A stretch of 6,665 nucleotides of DNA from Chloroflexota bacterium (lineage in GTDB: Bacteria; Chloroflexota; Limnocylindria; P2-11E): assembly GCA_013695575.1 (NCBI GenBank), contig JACDAF010000211.1, positions 1 to 6,665 of the forward strand, in the 5' to 3' direction. Shown here piece by piece: positions 1-4,761 of this stretch. The number at the start of each line of letters is the position of its first letter. Position 1 is the first letter of the stretch. Both the position numbers and the translations under genes were made by a program. Under the pieces are notes generated by a model. That model searched no databases, was not told where the DNA came from, and was given only the letters and a program-made list of their open reading frames with translations.

Positions 1-338
1 CCGCTGTGCGTGAGCAGGTGACGCAACGAGACCGCCGCTCCGGCGGCCTCGTCCGCGAGCCGGAACTCCGGGAGGTACGTCCGCACCGGCACATCGAGAT
101 CCACGCTGCCCTGCTCGACGAGCCGCAGGACGACGGTCGCGACCATCGTCTTGGTCGCCGATCCGATCTGGAAGAGCGTGCCCTCGTCGACCGGCAGCGG
201 ATCGGAGACGCTCGTCACGCCCGCGTACGCGGTCTCCTCGCGCCCCTCGTGGATGACACCGAGCGCGACTCCCGGCACGACGAGCTCGCGCATCCGCCGC
301 CCGAGCAGGTCACGGAGCGAGTCGAGCGCGGCGGTCAC
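1..338 (-). CDS. Serine hydrolase, class C beta-lactamase / D-aminopeptidase superfamily (N-terminal part, runs off left edge)
   Basis: This is a penicillin-binding-protein-like serine hydrolase. Members cleave or transfer D-amino peptides, beta-lactams or esters through an acyl-serine intermediate. Reading from GTG at 338-336 gives about 112 residues before the window ends, roughly the first quarter to third of a typical 350-450 aa member. Residues about 20-30 (VVPGVALGVI) are the usual first beta strand. FQIGSATKTM contains the SxxK catalytic tetrad Ser60-Ala-Thr-Lys63. LVEQGSVDLDVPVRTYLPEF and then LRHLLTHS(G) are the standard conserved blocks that follow it. The YxN and KTG-type motifs would lie outside the window. 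No signal peptide is seen, so a cytoplasmic form is likely. The start overlaps the TGA of the upstream amidohydrolase as GTGA, implying co-transcription and translational coupling. The superfamily is clear, but the exact substrate cannot be read from this part. Confidence 0.93.
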   Translation of the reverse strand, partial: MTAALDSLRDLLGRRMRELVVPGVALGVIHEGREETAYAGVTSVSDPLPVDEGTLFQIGSATKTMVATVVLRLVEQGSVDLDVPVRTYLPEFRLADEAAGAAVSLRHLLTHS

Positions 339-1951
339 GGCCGCCACCCCGGGCCGCGGACGACCTGCCCGGGCGTGGCGCCGGTGTGCTCGCCGTCGCG
401 GAGCACCGGTATCCCGTTCACGAGCACATGGTGGACCCCCGTCGCGTAGTGGTGGGGCTCCGCATACGTCGCGTGGTCCTGGATGCGCGACGGGTCGAAG
501 ACGACCACGTCGGCGGCGTAGCCGGGTGACAGCCGGCCGCGGCCGCGCAGCCGGAGATTCTCGGCCGGCAGCGAGGTGAGCCTGCGCACCGCTTCCTCGA
601 GCGGGATGACCCGCTCATCACGCACGTAGTGGCCGAGGAGCCGCGCGAACGTCCCGTAGGCACGCGGGTGCGGGTTCGAGCGGAGGAACGGCCCTTCGGG
701 AGCGAGCGACGCGGAGTCCGACGCGAAGCTCATCCATGGGAGCGCGATCTGGCGCCGCACGTTCTCGTCGGACATCACGAAGTAGATCGCACCGACGCGG
801 CTGTCGTCCTCGATGAGGAGGTCGATGACCGTGTCCTCCGGCGAGCTCCCACGCTCCGCGCTGACCTGCGCGAGCGTACGGCCGGTGTGCCGCTTCAGCT
901 TCTCGCTCTTGAAGGAGGAGAAGAGCACGCCCTCGGCGCTGCCGGCGAGGAGGAGCATGTTCTCCCACCCGACCCCCGGGTGCCGCATCTCGTCGAGCAG
1001 GCGCCCGCGGATGGCCGGGTCGCGCAGCCGCTCGATGAACCGCTGGTGGCCGCCCTCCTGCACCCACGGCGGCAGCGACGCGTCGAGCCCGGTCGCGCCG
1101 GCGCTGTACGGGTACATGTCGGCCGTGATCTGCGTGCCGCCCGCGCGCGCCAGCTCGATGTGCTCGATCACGAGGTCGAGCTTCCCCCAATTCGCCCTCC
1201 CAGCCTGCTTCAGGTGATAGATCTCGGCCCGGCCTCGCGAGCGCCGGGCGATCTCGATGAGCTCATCGACCGCCTCGATGAGCCGGTCCCCCTCGCTGCG
1301 CATGTGGGAGACGTACATGCCGCCGTGCCGGGCGGCCGCCGTCGCGAGTGCGACGAGCTCGTCGGTGGTCGCGAAGGTGGCCGGGGCGTAGATGAGCGCG
1401 GACGCGACGCCAAGCGCCCCCTGGCACATCGCGGCGTCGACGAGGTCGCGCATCTCATCAAGCTCCGCGGCATCCGGCACGCGGTCACCGTCGCCGATGA
1501 CGTGACGGCGCACGACGGTGGCCGGCACGAACGAGGCGACATTCGTCGAGATGCCGCGCCCGGTCAACTGTTCGAGGTACTCGCCGACCGTCGACCAGGT
1601 GATGTCGTAACGGATGTCGCCCTGCCGGCGGAGGCAGCTCTCGCGCAGGCGATCGTTCAGCGGGGCCTCGATGTACTCGCCGAAGACCTCGAGCGTCACG
1701 CCCTGACGGAGGTCGCTCTGCGACCGACCGTCCTCGATGAGCGACGCCCAGGCGTGGCTCAGCAGGTTGATGAAGCCGGGCGCCACGGCGAGGCCGCCGG
1801 CATCGATCTCGAGCGGCGCCCGCTCCGCCACCTCGCCGACGGCGACGACCATCCCCGCAGCGATCGCGACGTCGGCGCGGCGCGCAGGCCCGCCCTCGCC
1901 GTCGTGGAGCACCCCGCCGCGAACGACGATCTCCGGCGTGGCAGCGGGCAT
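335..1951 (-). CDS. N-acyl-D-amino-acid deacylase-type amidohydrolase (D-aminoacylase family)
   Basis: This 538-aa protein has the composite amidohydrolase fold of D-aminoacylases, which hydrolyse N-acyl-D-amino acids to a carboxylate and a D-amino acid using zinc. The N-terminal beta sandwich (residues 6-57) leads into APGFINLLSHAWASL at 57-71, then GVTLEVFGE at 84-92. His216 (YVSHMRSEGD) and His246 (IYHLK) match the two zinc histidines, and Asp412 (FASDS) matches the catalytic Asp. HPRAYGTFARLLGHYVR (428-444) and GRLSPGYAADVVVFDP (472-487) close the domain as in the family. The first His of the usual DxHxH is Leu64, and the position of the usual Cys ligand is Glu92, so the substrate may differ from classical enzymes. 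ATG 1951 is chosen because homology begins at EIVVRGG; the open frame continues upstream to 2098 but that part is non-conserved in character. It is the first gene of a pair with the serine hydrolase. Confidence 0.9.
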   Translation of the reverse strand: MPAATPEIVVRGGVLHDGEGGPARRADVAIAAGMVVAVGEVAERAPLEIDAGGLAVAPGFINLLSHAWASLIEDGRSQSDLRQGVTLEVFGEYIEAPLNDRLRESCLRRQGDIRYDITWSTVGEYLEQLTGRGISTNVASFVPATVVRRHVIGDGDRVPDAAELDEMRDLVDAAMCQGALGVASALIYAPATFATTDELVALATAAARHGGMYVSHMRSEGDRLIEAVDELIEIARRSRGRAEIYHLKQAGRANWGKLDLVIEHIELARAGGTQITADMYPYSAGATGLDASLPPWVQEGGHQRFIERLRDPAIRGRLLDEMRHPGVGWENMLLLAGSAEGVLFSSFKSEKLKRHTGRTLAQVSAERGSSPEDTVIDLLIEDDSRVGAIYFVMSDENVRRQIALPWMSFASDSASLAPEGPFLRSNPHPRAYGTFARLLGHYVRDERVIPLEEAVRRLTSLPAENLRLRGRGRLSPGYAADVVVFDPSRIQDHATYAEPHHYATGVHHVLVNGIPVLRDGEHTGATPGQVVRGPGWRP

Positions 1952-1958
1952 CGCTCCG

Positions 1959-1964
1959 ATGCTA
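1959..1964 (-). promoter_or_regulatory. Candidate -10 element of the amidohydrolase gene (leaderless arrangement)
   Basis: Read on the minus strand this is TAGCAT, a TAnnnT hexamer followed by exactly 7 bp and then the ATG at 1951. That spacing puts the expected transcription start at or beside the A of ATG, as in leaderless bacterial genes. A GGAG sits only 2 bp from the ATG, too close to act as a normal ribosome binding site. No convincing -35 is seen. The call is an inference from spacing. Confidence 0.4.
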
Positions 1965-1996
1965 GACCGCGTACACCTGGATCGATCTCGCGCGCC

Positions 1997-2002
1997 TATC
2001 CT
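1997..2002 (+). promoter_or_regulatory. Candidate -10 element of the DoxX-like gene (leaderless arrangement)
   Basis: TATCCT lies 7 bp before the GTG at 2010, the same distance as the hexamer in front of the divergent amidohydrolase ATG. No Shine-Dalgarno sequence is present in front of this GTG. The hexamer supports GTG 2010 over the in-frame ATG at 1959, which would fall inside the candidate promoter of the opposite gene. It is weak alone but strengthened by the mirrored arrangement. Confidence 0.35.
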
Positions 2003-2009
2003 CGATCGC

Positions 2010-2375
2010 GTGCCGGTGCGGACGCTCGCGAGGATCGCGTCGGGCGTCGCGCTCGCAGCGGTCGGCATCGCGCACTTCGCGACGCCGCGTCCCTTCATCG
2101 ACCACGTGCCGTCGCCGCTTCCCGCGCCGCTCGCGATCGTGTACGCGACCGGGGCAATGGAGCTCGTGCTCGGTGCGGCGCTCGCGCTCGCGCCGCCGGG
2201 AAATCGGCTCCTGGCCGGACGGATGACCGCCGCTTACCTCGTCGCGGTCTTCCCGGGCAATCTGTACGTCGCGATCGCGGGGATCCCGGTGTACCCCGCC
2301 GCGTGGCACGCCTGGGCCAGGTTGCCGCTGCAGCCGCTGTTCATCGCGATCGTGCTGTGGAGCACGCGCCGATGA
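2010..2375 (+). CDS. DoxX-like small integral membrane protein
   Basis: This 121-aa, mostly hydrophobic protein has four probable transmembrane segments, at about residues 6-24, 40-62, 68-90 and 102-118. It follows the DoxX/DoxD-like pattern: an N-terminal helix ending in GIAHFATPRPFIDHVPSPLP, then YATGAMELVLGAALAL, then AAYLVAVFPGNLYVAI, and finally LPLQPLFIAIVLW. Proteins of this family sit in the cytoplasmic membrane; some have been linked to quinone or thiol redox and oxidative stress, but the role of stand-alone copies is generally unknown. The start is uncertain: GTG 2010 gives the family-like N-terminus VPVRTLARIASG, GTG 2016 is two codons later, and ATG 1959 would add 17 polar residues (138 aa in all). 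The last 35 bp overlap the convergent oxidoreductase gene. The family call is good, and no specific function is claimed. Confidence 0.85.
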   Translation: MPVRTLARIASGVALAAVGIAHFATPRPFIDHVPSPLPAPLAIVYATGAMELVLGAALALAPPGNRLLAGRMTAAYLVAVFPGNLYVAIAGIPVYPAAWHAWARLPLQPLFIAIVLWSTRR

Positions 2376-3252
2376 CGGCGCGCGCCGAGGCCGCCGGGTC
2401 ACGCCAGGCGACGACCCGGACGATCGGCAGATCGAGCCCGACCGCGAGCGACTCGAACCCCGCTGCCGCATCGCGCGCGTTGCCGCTCGCGCCGACGGTC
2501 CGCAGCAGGTCCGGTGGCACCGCTCTCGCGAGCACCTCGACCGGCTCCCCGTGGTCGCGGCGAGCCTCGAGCTCGGTGAGCAGCGGGTCGAAGCCCATTC
2601 GCGTGAAGTGGCTGCGGTAGCCCGTGTCCTTCGGCCGACGTGGCCCCGCGAGCGCGTAGCCGAGCATCGCCCTCGCGAGCGCAGCGCGCGCGGCATCCTC
2701 ATCGTCGTCGACGCACACGCGGATGTACTCGACGATCCGGATCGCCCTCGGGTCACGCCCTGCGCGGCGTGCGCCCTCAGCGACCCGCTCGCGGCTCCAC
2801 TGGACGCGCTCTTGGGTGCACCAGTTGAGCGCGACGCCATCCGCCACCTCGCCGGCCAGCCGCAGCATCCGCGGGCCGAGGGCCCCGACATGGATGGGCG
2901 CGTCGGGCACACTCCGCCGGAGCGATGCGACTGCGGTCCGGACGAGGTCGAGGGCACCTGGTCCCGCACGGCCGGATCCGACGCCGAGGACGAATCCGGG
3001 GGCCCGCCCGATGGTCTCCGCGGTCAAGCGCGCGAGCTGACCCTGATCCCAGGCGTCGAGCGGCACGACGGAAATGCCCGCCGTCATGCCGCTCCGGGTC
3101 CAGCGCACACATGCGTCGAACGGCTCGCGCGTGCCGCGGGCATTCGTCCACGCCGACGCGTAGCCCCGCTCGCGGGCGTACGCGACCAGCACGTCGCGCT
3201 CCGGCGCCGTGAGCCCGAGCTCCTGACCGAGACCGATCCCGAGGGCTGGCAC
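2341..3252 (-). CDS. LLM-class (luciferase-like) flavin- or F420-dependent oxidoreductase
   Basis: This 303-aa TIM-barrel protein of the bacterial luciferase-like superfamily transfers hydride between a deazaflavin or flavin cofactor and an unknown organic substrate in the cytoplasm. Family landmarks are GIGLGQE near the start; ARERGYASAWTNARGTREPF at 26-45; the strand-loop PGFVLGVGSGRAG at 85-97; PIHVGALGPRMLRLAGEVADGVALNW at 119-144, the usual cofactor-phosphate region; and VEYIRVCVDDDEDAARAALARAM at 174-196. At about 300 aa it is slightly short for the superfamily. Start is GTG 3252, where homology begins (VPALGIGLG). A GATACT hexamer lies 6 bp upstream and no Shine-Dalgarno is seen. F420 and FMN types cannot be separated with certainty here; the overall style resembles the F420-dependent methylene-H4MPT-reductase-like subgroup. 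The C-terminal codons overlap the convergent DoxX-like gene, and there is no co-transcribed partner in the window. Confidence 0.9.
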   Translation of the reverse strand: MPALGIGLGQELGLTAPERDVLVAYARERGYASAWTNARGTREPFDACVRWTRSGMTAGISVVPLDAWDQGQLARLTAETIGRAPGFVLGVGSGRAGPGALDLVRTAVASLRRSVPDAPIHVGALGPRMLRLAGEVADGVALNWCTQERVQWSRERVAEGARRAGRDPRAIRIVEYIRVCVDDDEDAARAALARAMLGYALAGPRRPKDTGYRSHFTRMGFDPLLTELEARRDHGEPVEVLARAVPPDLLRTVGASGNARDAAAGFESLAVGLDLPIVRVVAWRDPAASARAVIGACSTARSR

Positions 3253-3258
3253 GGCGGC

Positions 3259-3264
3259 AGTATC
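3259..3264 (-). promoter_or_regulatory. Candidate -10 element of the LLM oxidoreductase gene
   Basis: On the minus strand this reads GATACT, close to TATACT, and ends 6 bp before the GTG at 3252. No ribosome binding site is recognisable between them, so a leaderless or nearly leaderless message is likely. It abuts the palindrome at 3264-3278, which would lie between -10 and -35. Confidence 0.4.
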
Positions 3265-3278
3265 GACCCCGGGGGTCG
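3264..3278. repeat. Perfect 15-bp inverted repeat in the divergent spacer, candidate operator
   Basis: CGACCCC and GGGGTCG form perfect 7-bp arms around a single central G. The repeat sits in the 64-bp spacer between the divergent oxidoreductase (starts 3252) and metallopeptidase (starts 3317), directly upstream of the candidate -10 of the former. A bound regulator here could block transcription of one or both genes. No linked regulator gene is in the window, so function is inferred from position alone. Confidence 0.4.
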
Positions 3279-3316
3279 GCCAGCGCGGTGGCGCGCGTCT
3301 TGCGCTACGTCACGGC

Positions 3317-4177
3317 ATGACATTCGACCCGAATGCCCGGCTCGATCCTTCTCAGGTCGGCGACCGCCGCGGGCGCGGCGGGATGCTCGGTGGCGGCAGC
3401 GGGCCGGTCATCGCGGGCGGTGGCGGGATCGGGATCATCATCCTCATCGTCACGCTGCTGCTGGGCGGTGATCCCACGGCGATGCTCGACCCCTCAGGCG
3501 GCTCGCTCGCACCAGTGGACAGCAGCCAGACGGCGGCTCAGTGCCAGACCGGAGCGGATGCGAATACACGCGACGACTGCCGGATCGTCGGCTTCGTAAA
3601 CAGCATCCAGAAGTACTGGACCGACGAATTCGCGCGGCGCGGGTCGCGCTACGCCCTGGCGGAGACCATCCTCTACTCGGGGCAGGTGCAGGCCGCCTGC
3701 GGCGCGGCGACTTCGGCAGTCGGACCGTTCTACTGCCCAGCCGATCAGAAGGTGTACCTCGACATCAGCTTCTTCCGCGACATGAAGAAGCTCGGCGCGA
3801 AGGGCGGCCCGTTCGCGGAGGGCTACGTGGTCGCCCACGAGTACGGCCATCACGTTCAGAACCTCCTTGGCCTTCTCTCGAACAGCCGCGAGTCCGGCCC
3901 CGGAAGCACGTCGGTCCGCACAGAGCTGACGGCGGACTGCTTCGCCGGTGTATGGGCGGGCAACGCCGCGAAGACCGGCTTTCTGGTCGCGCCGACCGAT
4001 GCGGAGATCTCGCAGGCGCTGGACGCCGCGGCCGCGGTCGGCGACGACCGCATCCAGCAGGCGACCGAGGGACGCGTGAGTCCCGAACGGTGGACGCACG
4101 GCTCGTCCGAGCAGCGCCAGCAGTGGTTCCGCACCGGCTACCGCACCGGTGATATGGCCGCCTGCGACGTTCGCTAG
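3317..4177 (+). CDS. Membrane-anchored neutral zinc metallopeptidase (YpfJ-like, Zn_peptidase family)
   Basis: This 286-aa protein is almost the same length as E. coli YpfJ. It has a short Arg/Gly-rich cytoplasmic N-terminus (RRGRGGMLGGG), one membrane segment at about 31-51 (VIAGGGGIGIIILIVTLLLG) and an exported catalytic domain. The zincin signature HEYGHH at 174-179 provides zinc ligands His174 and His178 and catalytic Glu175. RTELTADCFAGVWAG at 201-215 is the second conserved block and probably supplies the third ligand. Cys76, Cys88, Cys128, Cys140, Cys208 and Cys283 make three plausible disulfides outside the membrane. WTHGSSEQRQQWFRTGYRTGD (260-279) is the typical C-terminal end. It is presumed to be an active protease, but natural substrates of the family are poorly known. 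The start at ATG 3317 matches the family's short N-terminus; no strong ribosome binding site precedes it. It is transcribed alone and diverges from the oxidoreductase. Confidence 0.95.
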   Translation: MTFDPNARLDPSQVGDRRGRGGMLGGGSGPVIAGGGGIGIIILIVTLLLGGDPTAMLDPSGGSLAPVDSSQTAAQCQTGADANTRDDCRIVGFVNSIQKYWTDEFARRGSRYALAETILYSGQVQAACGAATSAVGPFYCPADQKVYLDISFFRDMKKLGAKGGPFAEGYVVAHEYGHHVQNLLGLLSNSRESGPGSTSVRTELTADCFAGVWAGNAAKTGFLVAPTDAEISQALDAAAAVGDDRIQQATEGRVSPERWTHGSSEQRQQWFRTGYRTGDMAACDVR

Positions 4178-4187
4178 GACGTTCGCT
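4166..4187 (+). repeat. 12-bp-period tandem duplication across the metallopeptidase stop codon
   Basis: GACGTTCGCT occurs at 4166-4175 and again at 4178-4187, separated by AG, so the period is 12 bp. The TAG stop (4175-4177) lies at the junction. The second copy leads directly into a palindrome. It looks like a small slippage duplication at the 3' end of the gene, and no function is evident. Confidence 0.7.
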
Positions 4188-4194
4188 CGAGCGA
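4183..4194. terminator. Perfect 12-bp palindrome just after the metallopeptidase stop, possible weak terminator hairpin
   Basis: TCGCTCGAGCGA is self-complementary and begins 5 bp after the TAG stop. A hairpin from it would need to open its central pairs to form a loop, and no T-run follows, so it is not a standard intrinsic terminator. Its position at the 3' end of the gene is the only support. Confidence 0.25.
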
Positions 4195-4263
4195 CCGCGC
4201 ACCCGTCAGGCTTGTTGCACCCGCCGGCCCGTCGCCGATGGTCTTAACCCCGGACACGGGCAC

Positions 4264-4277
4264 CGGGAGATCTCCCG
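4264..4277. terminator. Perfect 14-bp palindrome between convergent genes, possible bidirectional terminator
   Basis: CGGGAGATCTCCCG is a perfect palindrome in the 113-bp gap between the convergent metallopeptidase (ends 4177) and cupin (ends 4291), 13 bp beyond the cupin stop. It is GC-rich and symmetric, as expected for a two-way transcription stop, but has no flanking T-run in either direction. A second short stem (CCCG and CGGG around GACA) lies just upstream. The call rests on location and symmetry. Confidence 0.35.
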
Positions 4278-4290
4278 CGACGCCGGCGAC

Positions 4291-4695
4291 CTACCCCTGG
4301 TCGCGCACGTCCACGGGACCCTCAACGTTGATCAGAGACGGCCCCGAGCCGACACGGACGAGGACCGCATGCGCCTCCGTGAGGTCGGGGTTCCCTTCGC
4401 GGTGCACGACGCGCGGCGGGACGTGAACGAAGTCGTCCGCACCGGCTGCCGCGTGCTCGCGGCCCCCAGGGCCGAACTCGATGCGGATGCGTCCCGACAC
4501 GACGTAGATGTAGGTGTCGTAGTCGCCGTGATGATGCCAGCCTGACAACGTGTCAGGCTCGGTGCGCACCGCTCCGACCCACCTGTGCTCGTCGGCGATC
4601 GCCTGCTCGCGCCGCATGCCCGGCGTCTGCGCCGCCGGAGCGGCGACCCGCTCATCCGTGCGCACGACCAGAACACGATCAGCATCCGCTGCCAT
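4291..4695 (-). CDS. Small single-domain cupin protein
   Basis: This 134-aa protein forms one conserved beta-barrel cupin domain. Motif 1 is SGWHHHGDYDTYIYVVSGRI (51-70), containing the histidine cluster His54-His56, and motif 2 is GADDFVHVPPRVVHREGN (85-102), with His98 as the fourth metal ligand position. The usual Glu after HxH is not in place; Asp58 or Asp60 would have to serve, so the metal site may be altered. Stand-alone cupins range from dioxygenases and isomerases to sugar- or effector-binding proteins, and no substrate can be named. The start is well supported: ATG 4695 follows GGGGAGG about 5-6 bp upstream, the only strong Shine-Dalgarno in the window. It is divergent from the MFS transporter with a 66-bp shared spacer, so the two might be co-regulated. 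A perfect inverted repeat lies inside the gene at 4539-4559. Confidence 0.85.
   Translation of the reverse strand: MAADADRVLVVRTDERVAAPAAQTPGMRREQAIADEHRWVGAVRTEPDTLSGWHHHGDYDTYIYVVSGRIRIEFGPGGREHAAAGADDFVHVPPRVVHREGNPDLTEAHAVLVRVGSGPSLINVEGPVDVRDQG
4539..4559. repeat. Perfect inverted repeat with 9-bp arms inside the cupin gene
   Basis: AGCCTGACA (4539-4547) and TGTCAGGCT (4551-4559) are exact reverse complements around a 3-bp ACG centre. On the cupin coding strand it covers codons of EPDTLSG immediately before the metal-binding histidines. It could fold as a strong mRNA stem or act as a binding site of the CTGACA-N3-TGTCAG type for a dimeric regulator. Coincidence with coding sequence is also possible. 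Confidence 0.55.
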
Positions 4696-4734
4696 CTCGA
4701 CCTCCCCGCCGCCCCTGCGTCGACTCCGCGCCGC

Positions 4735-4740
4735 AGACTA
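4735..4740 (-). promoter_or_regulatory. Candidate -10 element of the cupin gene
   Basis: On the minus strand this reads TAGTCT, a TAnnnT hexamer 39 bp upstream of the cupin ATG. That leaves room for a short leader holding the strong GGGGAGG ribosome binding site. A -35 is not clear. It partly overlaps a weaker plus-strand hexamer (TAGGAC, 4739-4744) that might serve the MFS gene. Confidence 0.3.
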
Positions 4741-4743
4741 GGA

Positions 4744-4753
4744 CAGCATGCTG
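4744..4753. repeat. Palindrome CAGCATGCTG in the cupin/MFS divergent spacer, candidate operator
   Basis: This perfect 10-bp palindrome, flanked by a direct GGAC on each side, lies 8 bp before the MFS GTG at 4762 and just upstream of the candidate cupin -10. Its position would allow one regulator to control both divergent genes. Short palindromes occur by chance, so this is only suggestive. Confidence 0.3.
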
Positions 4754-4761
4754 GACGCGCG

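Noticed and set aside
1959..2009. An N-terminal extension of the DoxX-like protein from ATG 1959
   Set aside because: It would add 17 polar residues before the first helix, lacks a ribosome binding site, and overlaps the candidate promoter of the opposite gene; GTG 2010 fits the family better. It cannot be fully excluded.
1952..2098. An N-terminal extension of the amidohydrolase to 2098
   Set aside because: The extra 49 residues are low-information and antisense to the DoxX-like start, and the family N-terminus begins at the ATG at 1951.
629..2620. A 663-codon plus-strand open frame lying antisense to the amidohydrolase and across the DoxX-like gene
   Set aside because: It is a shadow of the GC-rich codon bias of the opposite strand: composition is dominated by Arg, Ala, Asp, Val and Glu, it has no recognisable domain, and the minus-strand frame shows clear family motifs.
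3357..3440. Repetitive GGCGGC-like stretch as a possible repeat element
   Set aside because: It encodes the Gly/Arg-rich juxtamembrane segment typical of YpfJ-like proteins, so the repetition is explained by the protein.
2551..3471. A 306-codon plus-strand open frame antisense to the oxidoreductase
   Set aside because: The minus strand carries recognisable luciferase-like motifs, while this frame has Arg/Pro/Ala-rich shadow composition and runs into the metallopeptidase in the wrong frame.
3494..4099. A 201-codon minus-strand open frame antisense to the metallopeptidase
   Set aside because: It is opposite a gene with an intact HEYGHH site and conserved blocks; no domain is visible.
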